Shown here: positions 35,805 to 47,511 of the stretch, in pieces
Numbering within the stretch: position 1 is the stretch's first letter
Layout: each line of letters begins with the position of its first letter
Assembly (NCBI GenBank): GCA_032988165.1
Contig: JANTQF010000029.1
Location: 124,001-188,000 of the forward strand
Direction: 5' to 3'
DNA length: 64,000 bases
Source of the DNA: Emmonsiellopsis sp. PD_33
Taxonomy: Eukaryota > Ascomycota > Eurotiomycetes > Onygenales > Ajellomycetaceae
Notes under the pieces: generated by a model
Databases searched by the model: none
The model's input: the letters and a program-made list of their open reading frames with translations, nothing else
What the model was told of the DNA's origin: nothing
Program-made: the position numbers and the translations under genes

Positions 35805-37002
35805 ATGTCTAGGAAATTGGAGTCTCCCTCGTTCCAAGCCCGTGTGGCTCGAAATGTGCATATTTATAATCATAAAGGCCAGGTTTTGGGAGGTTAGTCA
35901 AACCACTCTACATACTAGTATTGCTTGCTGCATGGGCTAATGATAGTGCTACCAGGTCTTTACCAAAATGGCTCTATCACCAAGCTTAATTTCTATGAAA
36001 TATGCAGGGCCTTTTTGGCCGTTACACCAGATTCCGTGAGCTGGGAGATCTTCTTCCTAAACGCAGATGGCTCAACAGGCCGAAAGCTCAATCGGGCAGG
36101 TTCCCGACTTTCAAGCGGACAATATATTGTACTTTCAACAAGTATTATGTCTCCCTGGCTTTGGTCTTTAGCTTCTAATTGGAAATTGCAGCTGGCTCAC
36201 CAATTGATGTAACCACCAACGACACCCCGTATCCCCGACGGGTTACAACACATGCCAGATCGAGCAGACTAACTCCTAAGGTGAGGGCGTATTCCTTTCT
36301 GGTATGTATATATTCTTACTTCATACCATAGCGACGGAGTTTTCGAGATCGAGTAAGGGCTCGAGATGGCTATTGTATGATTAGTGGAATTCCTAACGCA
36401 CTTGCCGCCCTCGATAACTTCACTGGATTCCAAGCGGCCCATATATATCCCCATGCCCGAGAGGCGGAATGGATAACTCGAAATTATCAATCATGGATCA
36501 CGGACACCGCCCCCGCTTCTCAAATTGGTAGTTCTGGTATCCACTCGTGCCAAAATGGTATTCTACTCAATGCCTCTCTCCATACCCTCTTCGACACATA
36601 TGCAGTTGCCGTTAATCCTGACGTGAGTCCCCTTCTTTCTCAGAAGAAATAAAAACCAAGTAACCCCCCCCCATTCTAAATAGTAATATCATGCTTACAT
36701 TCCTCAAGGATGGTTATAAAGTTATTTCCTTTGTACCCGACAGTTTTGCCGTGGATGGACGAATTCTTGAACCCCGCTGCCGGGATCTAGACGACCCAAA
36801 TCGCATCTCCGACGATGCATTACGCTGGCATTTCCAACAGGCGATCCTAGCCCATGTAAGAGGAATGGGGCAGCGGTATTGGGAAACAGACTTTCCCGAT
36901 GGCGATATGATAGGGGAGATAATGGGAGGCCCAGACGCCGCGGAGCGGATGGAGGTTGAACTGTTCACGAGACTGGGATGCGGAGACGATGCGTATGGGT
37001 GA
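35805..37002 (+). CDS. HNH_2-domain protein 2, 315 aa
   Basis: Exons 35805-35892, 35956-36141, 36192-36280, 36332-36622 and 36709-37002, giving 315 residues in frame. The N-terminal part (RNVHIYNHKGQVLGGLYQNGSIT) matches the small beta domain that precedes HNH_2 in one fungal subfamily. The HNH domain has RDGYCMISG, the first His in FQAAHIYP, Asn in QNGILLN and the last His in LHTLFD. The C-terminal block holds HFQQAILAHVRG and DMIGEIMGGP. The catalytic H-N-H triplet is present. Exon 3 could instead end at 36301, adding 7 residues. It shares only the HNH core with the protein at 10186-11502. Function unknown. Confidence 0.75.
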
Positions 37003-37441
37003 CCATGGGAGTTTTCCTATGTCCTTATTGTCTGGCGCTTTCCCTTCCACCTTGTACGCGTGATAAGTTATCGAGAGGTATGTTAAACAGAATTACGCAA
37101 TACGCTCGCTGGTGATGGATTCTTTTATGTTTCAGCTATCTTGGCATGGAAGTTAGTCACTTGATTCAAATACGACCGACCACAACGCGAAGGTGCTACT
37201 ACTCTATGAATTTTCCCAATAGTATTCCACCTATGCTCTCATATATTGGTGGGTGGAATACGAATTCCCCGAATTAGAATTAAGAATGAAGGCGCAAAAA
37301 AAAACGATAACTTGACGTACAAGGATCTATAACCACATGAAAGCTCGCCCTCCAACCAACCTTCAGCAATATCTTCCGCACCTTATGGTTTCAATCACCA
37401 GACCCGGTCTCCTTTGGAACCCATTACCCTAGTCCTCCTCT
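37003..37441. other. Convergent intergenic region
   Basis: About 440 bp between the 3' ends of the HNH gene and the MFS gene; nothing recognised. Confidence 0.4.
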
Positions 37442-39523
37442 TTACGACTCATACGCCTCCGCTCCCCCTGATAAATCCCTGGCTTTCTTCTTCCCCTTCC
37501 GAGACAGGATCGAGCCCCCGCAAAATACTGCCATCGGTATCGCTGACGCAAAACAAACCAGCCCCAGTGTTAGATTCATCCCCGCCCACCCAATCGTGGT
37601 AATGACAAAACCGCCAATGAGGGGACCGAGAAGTTGCCCGGCCGCGAACGCCATATTATACAAAGCATAGCCTTGGCCCATCGCGCTAGGCCCAGAAAAT
37701 AAAACGGGGTCGTTTTCTTCCATGTCGTCGACTGCGTGGGAAATTTCCGTCATGGTGACTAATTGGATGGTTGATACTGCCAGGCCGATAATGAGCATCA
37801 AAGCGCCCAATAGTATATGCTGTCCCGAATTGTTGTGCTGTATGAGTCGGAGGAGGATGAGTGGAGGGCCAGCAATGGTGAAAGCGAGGGTTCCGAATAT
37901 TCGAGTACCCCATCGATCCGCTGCTTTGCCGACGAATATGCCGAAAAGGCTTGGGATAGATAATACGAAGAATAAAAGTCCTGTGGAGTTTGGAGCCCAG
38001 TTGAACTTTCGCATCGCAAATATCGGAAGTGTCTGTGGCAGGTTATACAGTCAGGTTGGGGAAGTAGGCGAAATCGGCTTGCAGCGGGGCGAAAGAGAAG
38101 GAGAGGAAGAAGGCACTTACAGTTTCAAAAGCAGTCAGTATTATTGATTGAACGACTGTTGCGAATAGGTTAACCAGAATTCGAGAATCCTTCAGCAGGT
38201 GGTATATTATTAGCGTTTTCGAAGAACCGTCTTGGGTACTACCCTCGGAAGGTCTCTGGATGAGCGGAGACTCTTCATTCACAGTATCCTCGGACCTGGA
38301 GCCCACGGAAACTGTGCGGGTGGAGGAGCTCCCCGATGATGATGATGCATTTGCGTTCGATCTCGAGCATTTTCTACCCTCTAATCTGTCTTGCATCAAC
38401 TGGTTCGCAACTATACACAGTTAGCCACGGACATTGAACTTGATAGAACGCCTTTACAGGTCTACTCACCCTTTTTCTCAATCATAAGAAGTCGCAGTAC
38501 AATATCGATGCACAGCAATGCTATAGGCACAGCAAAGGCTGCATAATACCCAGCCTTGGTGAACCTGTTCAGTTATCCGGGGTTAGTAGATGTGACGAAT
38601 TCAGGGGAAGCTGGCTATCATTCAACAAAGAACAGAGTCCGAAACAAGCAACATCACATACATATATCCTCCAACAATTGGCCCGAATAACACCCCCCAT
38701 GTTAATCCAAGGGACATGATACCCATGGCGGGTCCAATACGATCCTGGGGAATGGTGTCAACCACCAACGCCATACCGACTGCCCCTACTGCACCGCCTG
38801 ATAGTCCCTGCATAGCTCTTGCGGCGACAAATACGACGGGAGACCGTCCTATAAGAAAAAATGATGTGGATAGAGCCATAGCCACCAAGCCGAAAACGAA
38901 TGGCAGTTTCCGGCTCTTGTTGCGGTCGGCGAAATATCCGAGTATTGCTAGGAGAGCAAGTATATCGTCAGTGTGGTGGTCATTTTACGTCCCCGTTTTC
39001 TCTTCTCAGGACCGACAAAGGTGCTGGAATGGTGTCTTTGCACTCACGAGAACCTATGAGAAACCCTGCACCATACACCGCCAGGAGAATCGCAACCCAT
39101 TTCTGAACTGCGGCATGGTGGGTTTAGCCCTGATGTCAGCAATATGCTTCTTAACAGCCCCTGGATTCTTTTAGAGAGACAGGCATATGCGTATAGATAT
39201 GTGGACTAACCTTCATCGTCTGACACTCCTGCCCGCTCTTTAAGAGCCACTGGCACAATCGGGACAATCTAGGAGACGGGGTTTAGAAGTGGTCGCCGTC
39301 AAGAGGAAACAGGGAATAATCCGTACCACTCCATAGACAAGGGTGTCCTAGTTGTTGATCATGTCAATTAGCTAGACGTTCTATCATAAATATAATGAGA
39401 TATAGCTGCAAGTCCCCGTCGGCCACTTACTGTGAATAGTGCTGCAGTAACGACACACAGAATAAATCCTTCTGAAGATCGAAATGAAAGGGCCCAAGGC
39501 AGGTTCTCAGCGGAAGAGAACAT
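37442..39523 (-). CDS. MFS transporter, VMAT/multidrug type, 497 aa
   Basis: Eight exons: 39523-39431, 39347-39327, 39268-39211, 39107-39048, 38947-38662, 38564-38470, 38410-38121 and 38032-37442; phases agree and give 497 residues. Twelve membrane segments in two halves are expected. The loop motif YFADRNKSRKLPFVFGL follows TM2, RAMQGLSGGAVGAVGMALV is the TM4 region and GPIVGG sits in TM5. A long Ser-rich, probably cytosolic loop separates the halves. In the second half GKAADRWGTR is the duplicated loop motif. Most like the vesicular-amine/tetracycline-efflux branch of fungal MFS proteins, so likely a proton-driven exporter of small molecules. Exon 2 is only 21 nt. Substrate unknown. Confidence 0.85.
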
Positions 39524-39883
39524 CTTCCTTTTAATATCTAAAAGCTCTTATGATAGCCGTTCAAATGGCAAATGCGAGCGCCAATTCGTTCTAGGTTAAA
39601 ACTGGGAGCCGCCTGGCTGGTAAAACCACACAGTTTCTTCTCAGTCCATCAGAATAAAACCGACTGTCTCAATCTTCAAGGCATTTAATAAGAGTGATGA
39701 TAAGACCAGAAGGTAGAAAGTAAAGAAGATGAAGGACAAAAAAAATCCTGGCGAAAACCCCGCCTCCCGCTCTGTGTGGCAGCCATTTTGTTCGCATTCA
39801 TGCAGCTCAGCTCGTGTGGCTTTTCCGCCTCCCGGCCTGCAAATCATTGGCTTCGAGATCGACGAGGAGCTCGGATAGTGTCA

Positions 39884-40180
39884 TCATAATGGCGATGGCG
39901 GGCGCACCAGCTCTGGAATCCTGTACGCCACAATCTCCAGCATGCCACAGAACGGCTCCAGCTTCGATCGGGCTTGTCGTACGAATTGCGAGTTCCGGAA
40001 CAGGGGGGCGGCAGTATCCTTCACATCGCCCAAAAAGTAACTGTGTTTTTGTCTCAGCATCCAGTACTGCGGAAACTGGAAGATATCCGGAGAGGTCATC
40101 GTTTTGTTGTCGGCCCTGTTCATGATAACTTCTCGGATTTTGGGCTCGATATACGGATACTTCGCTAGTCCGGGCGGCAT
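39884..40180 (-). other. Possible decayed or incomplete coding region
   Basis: A 98-residue frame starts MPPGLAKYPYIEPKIREV and has ordinary amino-acid composition and no low complexity. Its end looks out of frame: reading a second frame from about 39960 gives AVLWHAGDCG and later TLSELLVDLEAND, which also looks protein-like. This suggests a frameshifted or unspliced gene relic, or a short gene whose introns I cannot place. No family recognised. Confidence 0.25.
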
Positions 40181-41494
40181 TTCAAATCGATCCAGAACCT
40201 AAAACTGACGAAAAAAATGGTGGCATTTCTCCCCTCCTTGCGGACGACCAGCCAGTAGCGACATCGGATTCGAATTATCCATGCAGCTCTCAATTTTTGG
40301 GAATCCTTAGCATCCTGTAACCAGTACTAGTATGCAGCTGCGCACATCCCTTGTGCTTGAAAATTGTCAACTTTTGACTCGTTTTTTTTTTTCGGCGAGA
40401 TTTTCACAAAACTAATTTGGGCACAGACCTGGCCAAAAACTGCGTGTTTTCATCTCTCGTTGTTGGTGATGCGCAATGGCGAGCTGGTCAGCAGTTGGAT
40501 ACATAACTTAGATCCAGCTCCTCCTTTCAGTTGCCGCCGGGCTGGCTCGCAACCGCTGAAAGGGCTGTTTACTCCGTAGTCCGTGTGGAATCCATGCAGG
40601 ACACTGGAGTTTTTTCTTCTCTTCTTTTCTCCTCTTTTTTTTGGTCCTTTCTTAGTCCAATATCTCTTGAGAAGGAGATATCGCGATCCTACCTACTTCG
40701 TCTTCCAACCAGCAGCCTGGCAACCAGACACCACACGCTCCGGTTAAGATGTCGCGATGCAATGCACTTTAGGTGTTCAGGATACTGTTGGCATTATCTG
40801 GAGTTCACAAAGTTTCCTGTTTGTCTGCTTCTGGAACATACACTTGGGGGACAGGATTACAAATTTTGAAAACCTCCATTATTAGTTCCATACATATGCT
40901 TAAAGATGCTACTACGAGCAAGAATCATGGAATTAGCAAACCAAAAACCGCCAGTTTTCGTGTTGAAATCTTTGATTTTTATTTCCTGAAGAAGAAAGGG
41001 TATCTAACCATTCTCCTTGCCATATATTTAAAAAGCCAAATCGTTTTATGGAAAAAACTTTTTCTGGCCCAAGCAACATTATTAAAAAAAAACAAGATCC
41101 GCTTCTCTGCAGATTTTCGTTAGTTGGTATTGTTGAAAAACACCAACCCGTATAGAACAAGGACAAAATATAATCCCAATTAAAATAAGCATAGGAAAAT
41201 AGATAAGGAAAAGCATTTAGCCCAACTCACGAAAGTGAACCCAATGAAAAAGCAAAATGGAAAAGGGAGAAAGAAAGGAAACGCAATAACCCCCAGATAA
41301 TGCCGTATGTAATCTTTGCCGTTGAAGGACAAAATGCTTTTGTAAAATTTGGGCTCCAGCTCTACATCGATGGATTAAAAGCCCCACAGTTTTATTCATA
41401 ACATCGTAGCCTCATGTTGAAAAGTCTATGTGTCATGCATGCATACCCCAGCATTTCTGCAGTTGTATATGCATCGAAATAGAAGCGAAGAAAT
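40181..41494. other. Intergenic region
   Basis: About 1.3 kb with T-runs near 40382 and 40631 and A-rich segments near 41081. No supported gene; likely includes the 3' UTR of the SAH hydrolase gene. Confidence 0.4.
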
Positions 41495-43149
41495 TTAGTA
41501 GCGGTAGCTGTGAGAAATTGGTCAGCAAACGTTAGGAAGAGAGATATAAAAGGTTGACTTACATCTCAGCCTTGAAAGGGCCCTCAACCTCGAGACCAAG
41601 ATACTCAGCCTGCTTAGGGGAGAGCTTGGAGAGCTTGGCGTTGACGTGCTCCAGATGGAGAAGAGCGACCTGCTCGTCGAGGATCTTGGGGAGGACATAG
41701 ACACCGACGTCACGCTTGCCGCCAGTGACACCGAACTCAATGTATTTCTTGCCGAACGCAGCATCCTCAGACTTGAAGAGGAGGATCTGGGCAAGGACTT
41801 GGTTGGAGAAGGAGCAGGACATGACGAAGGAAGAGTGGCCAGTGGCACAGCCAAGGTTGACCAAACGGCCCTCAGCAAGGAGGATGATGTGGCGTCCGTT
41901 GGGCATCAGGAAGCGGTCGACCTGGGGCTTGATGTTCTGGACGGACTTGGCGTTGGCCTTGAGCCAGGCGACATCGATCTCAATATCAAAATGGCCAATG
42001 TCTATTGTTATGTCAGATACAGGTATCTATATTGCGTGCGTTATGAAAATTCCACTTACTGCAGACAATAGCATCATTCTTCATGACGCTGAAGTGCTCT
42101 CCAGTCAGAATGTCACGGCAGCCGGTGGTTGTGACGAAAATCTGGCCTTGAGGAGCAGCCTCCTCCATGGTGGTGACCTGGAAGCCAGAGACGGCAGCCT
42201 GGAGGGCGTTGATGGGGTCGATCTCGGTAACGATGACACGGGCACCCATGCTGTGCAGAGCCTGGGCACATCCCTTTCCGACGTCACCGAAGCCAGCAAC
42301 AACGGCAACCTTACCAGCAATCATAACATCAGTGGCACGCTTGATACCATCGATGAGGGATTCTCTGCATCCGTAAAGGTTGTCGAACTTGGACTTGGTG
42401 ACAGAGTCGTTGACGTTGACGGCAGGGACAAGGAGCTCGTTGCTCTTCAGCATTCTATAAAGGTGGTGGACACCGGTGGTGGTCTCCTCGGAGACACCGT
42501 AGCAGCCCTTGAGCATCTCGGGGTATTTCTTGTGGACCAAGGCGGTCAAATCTCCACCGTCATCGAGGATAAGGTTGAGTTGCTTTCCGTCCTTGAACGC
42601 AACCAACTGTTGCTCGAGACACCAGTTGTACTCGTCCTCAGTCTCTCCCTTCCAGGCAAAGCTGTGTGCGGTCAGAAAATGCCATGGGAATGATACATAG
42701 AATAAAAGGATGGCAAACATACACAGGGGTTCCAGCAGCAGCAATGGCAGCAGCGGCGTGGTCTTGGGTGGAGAAGATGTTGCAGCTCGACCAGGTGACT
42801 TCAGCACCGAGGGCAGTGAGGGTCTCGATCAGGACAGCGGTTTGGATGGCTGAATATACATGTCAGTGGCAAATCCTTGTAGTAGGTGTCTCAACACGGC
42901 TAGACGTACTCATGTGAAGGCATCCAGCAATACGGGCACCCTTCAATGGCTGGGCCTCAGCGTACTTGGCACGGATGGCCATAAGACCGGGCATCTCGAT
43001 CTCAGCGAGCTCGATCTCGCGGCGGCCAAAGGCAGCCAACGACTACACAAATGAAATCATCAGTCCAATGAGTCCAATATGGGTACTGAGGGTAAAGGAG
43101 GGCCACATACGATGTCGGCAACCTTGGACTTCTGGGCTGGGGCGGACAT
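41495..43149 (-). CDS. SAH1: Adenosylhomocysteinase (S-adenosylhomocysteine hydrolase), 450 aa
   Basis: Splits S-adenosylhomocysteine into adenosine and homocysteine with NAD as cofactor, removing the product that inhibits methyltransferases. Six exons: 43149-43111, 42849-42723 (exon 3), 43042-42910 (exon 2), 42661-42060, 42001-41563 and 41507-41495, giving 450 residues. Visible are the N-terminal ADISLAAFGRREIELAE, CLHM, WSSCNIFSTQDHAAAA, the NAD-binding GFGDVGKGCAQALHSMGA and the conserved C-terminal YRY. The last coding exon is just 13 nt (IYRY-stop), which ORF callers will miss. Preferred codons dominate, consistent with a highly expressed gene. Cytosolic. Confidence 0.97.
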
Positions 43150-43867
43150 GGTTGCTGGTGTGTGGAGGGAGGGGTATTCTAAAAAGTGGTCTGGGAGGAG
43201 ATGTGGTCAGCTAACGGGTCATTGGCGTGGTGTACTACGGCTGCTGACACAGATAGGCCGGGCAGACTCACCTGGATATGGATTTCAGGGGGATGTGGTG
43301 GTGAGGGAGCGGGGAGGTTGGAGACGAGAGAAAATATGGACAGAGGCGGCGTTTTGTTGATTCGGACGTTGTGGCCCACTTGGGGCGGGGCAGGAGGGTT
43401 GCGGCCGGCCCGTCGTTGTTCCGGCGACCCCACGTGACATCCTCCGTCAATAAAAAGGGGGTTATCTCTCTTGCGAGCACTTGAATTCATGAGAGTGTGG
43501 GCTGTAACCATCGTGTGAGGCAAATATATAGAGTTAAGTAGGAACGGCCCATCTCAACTCTGTAGATAACCATCCTTGATAGTAACTACTACAAATACTA
43601 CTGACTTAATCGAAAATAGTTAGTATTCAGGGAAATATCAGGTCTCCTTTAATATTGCTCTGTTCGTTTCAAGATAGTAGTACGTTAGAGTAAATTCGAC
43701 TAACAATTGCTAGTATATCAATATCTTCTGGGAACAGAATACAATTTCAGACTTCAATCGGCGGTGAGCACTGCCTACGAATCACGATATCACATCCCGA
43801 AAAAAACGCGCAAAAAATCGAGAACCCCGGAAACAGCAGCGGATCATAGCTCATCATCAACCCAACA
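43150..43867. other. Intergenic region upstream of SAH hydrolase
   Basis: About 720 bp holding the SAH1 5' leader and promoter on one side and the UPF0261 3' UTR on the other. No coding signal. Confidence 0.4.
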
Positions 43868-45145
43868 TTAATCATGACTTTTGATCAAAGAAACCAAAGA
43901 CTCGGTCAGCATTGTTGCAAATTCGTGGTTGTTAACATCTCTTCCGCTTCGCATTACCTTAACTCCGCTTGACCCTAAACCGGTCTCTAGCCTTTGGAAA
44001 AGGATTTCATCAGCTTGAGCGTTGGAAAATGGCCCATTCGGTGTCGACAACATGCTGATTCCTCCAGTAGGTAAAATAACCTCTATCAGCTTTGGATTTG
44101 CCGCGTGGGTTCGAATTTGGGTTGCGATAAAGTCACCGATTTGGCGGCATTCCTCCTCGTTAGTCCGCATGAGGGTAACGGTGGGATTGTGTTCGTAAAG
44201 CTGGCGGGCGCGGAATTTGGGAGGAACTGTGTCTTTTGGACCAAAGTTGACCATATCACAGGCACCAACACTGACTACCTGGGGAATTCCTGCTTTCGCA
44301 GCCGCAGCCAGGCGGTTTGGTCCAGCGGAGAGCACACCCCCAGCAATTTCGTCTGCGATTTCCGTCGTTGTAACATCGATGACAGCGTCGATTTTCCCTT
44401 CTTCGATCAATCGTTCCATAGCCTTCCCGCCAGCACCTGTGGCGTGGAAGACGTAGACTTCATAGTCGTGTTTTGATTCTAGATATTGTCTTATCACATC
44501 GACGCAAGGGGTTGTAACTCCGAACATTGTAACGCCTATTCGCTTCGTCTTGGTAACAGCCGGTTTTCCGATGAACGATTTATAGGACGTGACCATTCCG
44601 TCAATAGCCCCAGCAGCATTGGCCAGTATCTGGTTCAAAATCGAATTGGTGCCCGCGATGTCAACCACACTGTACATCATGGTAATGTCTGTTTCCTCGA
44701 TGAAGGGCTTCACGTCTCCACTCGCCATTGTCGATACTATCAACTTTGGGAACCCAGTAGGAAATGCGTTTCTCATCACACCTGATGCGAGAGATGTCCC
44801 ACAGGACCCCCCAATCGAGATGGCCCCATGGATGGTACCACGAGAGTAAAGATCCTTGACATAGGGAATGGCGCAAATAGTCATATATTTGATATACTCC
44901 GCTCTCGAAAGTTCCTTTGGATCTTTCTTCTCCCCTCCGAGAGGAGATTTTGCGGCGGAATTAACCAAATCAGTGTTTTTGACGTCGATGGCGTCGGCCT
45001 GACATTCAGCTCGCCCCACGTCTATCAAGAGAACTTTGGATTGATTGCGTTCCAAAATACGGTCACGGAGGAAAAGCAACTCGTCGAGCTTTGAATCACA
45101 GGTTCCAATGATGGCGATGGTGGGAATGGTGTTTTTGTGTGCCAT
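43868..45145 (-). CDS. UPF0261 / Tm-1 N-domain-like protein, 425 aa
   Basis: Single exon, 425 residues, a complete UPF0261 (Tm-1-like ATP-binding) domain. It opens IAIIGTCDSKLDELLFLRD, followed by ISIGGSCGTSLAS, IVSTMASGDVKPF, the ITMMYSVVDIAGTN block and late HNPTVTLMRTN and LPTGGISML motifs. The equivalent domain in tomato Tm-1 (its first ~430 residues) forms a dimer, binds ATP and inhibits tobamovirus RNA replication; in bacteria and fungi the cellular job is not established. No signal peptide or membrane segment, so cytosolic. It is head to head with the PEP-hydrolase-like gene that corresponds to the C-terminal half of Tm-1. The lack of introns contrasts with its neighbours. Confidence 0.9.
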   Translation of the reverse strand: MAHKNTIPTIAIIGTCDSKLDELLFLRDRILERNQSKVLLIDVGRAECQADAIDVKNTDLVNSAAKSPLGGEKKDPKELSRAEYIKYMTICAIPYVKDLYSRGTIHGAISIGGSCGTSLASGVMRNAFPTGFPKLIVSTMASGDVKPFIEETDITMMYSVVDIAGTNSILNQILANAAGAIDGMVTSYKSFIGKPAVTKTKRIGVTMFGVTTPCVDVIRQYLESKHDYEVYVFHATGAGGKAMERLIEEGKIDAVIDVTTTEIADEIAGGVLSAGPNRLAAAAKAGIPQVVSVGACDMVNFGPKDTVPPKFRARQLYEHNPTVTLMRTNEEECRQIGDFIATQIRTHAANPKLIEVILPTGGISMLSTPNGPFSNAQADEILFQRLETGLGSSGVKVMRSGRDVNNHEFATMLTESLVSLIKSHD

Positions 45146-45780
45146 TTTTCTAGGGTACTAGTATTATCTAGAAATTCTGAATGGGCTTCGCAAACATGCC
45201 GGGTCTGCAAGGGGGCAGGAGGGTGGCCGGGTCAAAGATGGGTTATAGCAAGATATATTGCCTTATAAACGAAGGTCGACCAATGACTTTTCGAAAATGT
45301 AGTCTATACTCATGTTCAGCACTAGAATTATTGCATGTCACTGGCGATGATCTGCTCGTTTTGTGTTCCTCCCATCGGCACCGGAAATGTTGGGGGTAAT
45401 TTTGAAAAGAATTACCTCAATTCGGATCCTACACGTTCTCACCGGTGTAAATGACAAGTGCCATAGTTTCCTTTCCACGAAACATCGGCTGATCGTCTGC
45501 TGAAGTGATGCTGTCAATGGTTGGGAGATGGAGGCAGGTTTGATAGAGGTGGGGTGTGGGGAAGCTTGCTTGCTTAATAACCATCGTGACACCAACAGCT
45601 TCTTTGCCCCGCATAAATCTGGAAAGCTTCATCCTTGCAGACTATGATAGGCAGTATATGATCATGTTTCTTTTGTGATTGTTCGATTACCTCCGGCTTC
45701 GACCTATTCGGCTTACTACAACATTAGCGATCGCGTCTTTCATATTCCTTCGGTAAAGTGGCAAATTCCTCCCCGCAACC
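45146..45780. promoter_or_regulatory. Shared divergent promoter region of the Tm-1-like pair
   Basis: 635 bp between the start codons of the UPF0261 and TIM-barrel genes. The two genes can be co-regulated from here. No clear operator motif recognised. Confidence 0.5.
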
Positions 45781-46814
45781 ATGCCTCGTCCAACCACAAG
45801 AGCAGAGGTGCTTCAAAGACTGAAGGATACTATAGCCGGCGACAAAATTATTGTTGGGGCTGGAGCCGGTTGGTCTTTTTTTCACGTCCTCTTCATTACA
45901 TAAGTATAAGTCTGTCTAATGGGTTTCAGGTATTGGTCTCTCCGCCAAAGGCGTTGAGAAAGGGGGATGTGATCTTATTATCATTTACAACTCGGGACGC
46001 TTTCGTATGGCTGGACGCGGCTCGTTAGCTGGATTAATGCCATATGGAGATGCGAACCAGATTGTGCTTGAAATGGTGAGCTTATAGCTTTCAATTGCCC
46101 TTCTAGTATCTGATGTGCTATTTCACTCTCTCTCTCTCTCTCTGAACGATATATATGGGCCTAGCCAGACTACGTTTTCCCTCCGAACATAAAATTGATA
46201 AATTGCAGGCAAACGAAGTTCTCCCAGTCGTCGAGAACACCGGCGTCCTCGCTGGAGTCTGTGCCACGGACCCATTTAGATCCATGCCGCAGTTCCTCGC
46301 TCAGCTCAAGGGCCTCGGATTCTGTGGGGTCCAAAATTTCCCCACCGTCGGCTTAATAGACGGCAACTTTCGTCAGAACCTCGAGGAAACGGGCATGGGC
46401 TACGATAAAGAAGTTGAGATGATCAAAATTGCACACGAGCTTGATCTATTAACGACCCCCTACGTCTTTACTCCAGAAGATGCGGAAAAGATGACGCGAG
46501 CCGGTGCAGATCTTCTCGTCTGCCATGTCGGGCTCACTACTTCTGGGAGTATCGGCGCAGTAACTGCCCTCTCCCTGGATGACTGTGTGCGCATTGTCCA
46601 AGAAATCCGTGACGCAGCCGTCAAAATTAATCCGGATATTATTGTTCTCTGCCACGGCGGTCCAATTGCGGAACCATCAGATGCCGAGTATGTTCTCACA
46701 CGCACCAAAGGAGTTCACGGGTTCTATGGGGCAAGTAGCATGGAAAGGCTACCTGTTGAGGTTGCTATCAAACAGAACGCTGAGGCCTTCAAAAATTTGA
46801 AAATCAAGCGATAG
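45781..46814 (+). CDS. PEP-hydrolase-like TIM-barrel protein, 279 aa
   Basis: Exons 45781-45868, 45930-46075 and 46209-46814, giving 279 residues. Matches the phosphoenolpyruvate-hydrolase-like TIM-barrel family (Tm-1 C-terminal domain type). Signature pieces are IIVGAGAGIGLSAKGVEKGG, IYNSGRFRMAGRGSLAGLMPYGDAN, VCATDPF, FCGVQNFPTVGLIDG, HVGLTTSGSIGA, LCHGGPI and GFYGASSMERLPVE. The first intron splits a Gly codon and the second lies before NEVLPVVENT. Plants fuse this domain behind UPF0261 in one polypeptide; here the two are separate genes in divergent orientation. Enzymatic activity of the family is poorly established. Probably cytosolic. Confidence 0.9.
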
Positions 46815-47511
46815 ATAGGAGTCGAATAATATGAGTAGCTCATGAATAAGGAAGTGAAATCCCCAAAGCTAATACTTCCATCGCTTCTGATTTTCATTTT
46901 TGCCTCCCAATCTATTACGCATCACGGTAATTCTGCATGAATCTCGGGTTTCTATCGGTATGGGATCTCCCGCTTTTTCAAATAAGCGCCCCGTTACCGA
47001 CCCAGTTAAAAAGGAAAAGGAAAATACGTCAAACTTGATCTCTCGACATCTTTGATGTTCATAACTTATGAGAGAACTGTAAAAGATGCCATTGGTAAGT
47101 TCTGTCCCCCTGCAGCGAGCGATTTTATACGAGGATGGAGGGTGGAGCCATGTTCAAACTATGTCTATCCCCCAGCATGAAGATATGGGTCTAAATAATC
47201 CCGCCAAAAATGACTAATTCAGTGGATCTAGACTGCTGCATGTATGACAGAGAAAGAATTGCTAGTAGCTGACTAATTGTATAACTACGAGTTCAGTGCC
47301 CTTGTTTTATGGAAGCGCGTCTCGGAATCGAGTACTTATCACCAACCGCATCCTCCCAAAAGAAACTCTATATTCCTCTTCTTCCCGTATGTAACCATCC
47401 CCAGATCCAACCCACTGATACCTTCAATCAGTTCTCTCCTAACCAAAAGAAAAATCAAATCAATAAAGAACCATACATATACTTAGTACGCAACAACCTC
47501 CCACCCCCACC
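46815..47511. other. Intergenic region
   Basis: About 700 bp; C-rich leader just before the next start codon. No other signal. Confidence 0.4.

Noticed and set aside
31802..39523. Possible secondary-metabolite cluster (transesterase-fold protein plus MFS transporter)
   Set aside because: No polyketide, peptide synthetase, terpene or prenyltransferase core enzyme, and no cluster regulator; the grouping looks incidental.
41716..42693. 325-residue plus-strand open frame opposite SAH hydrolase
   Set aside because: Shadow frame of a gene with strongly biased codons; runs through introns of the true gene.
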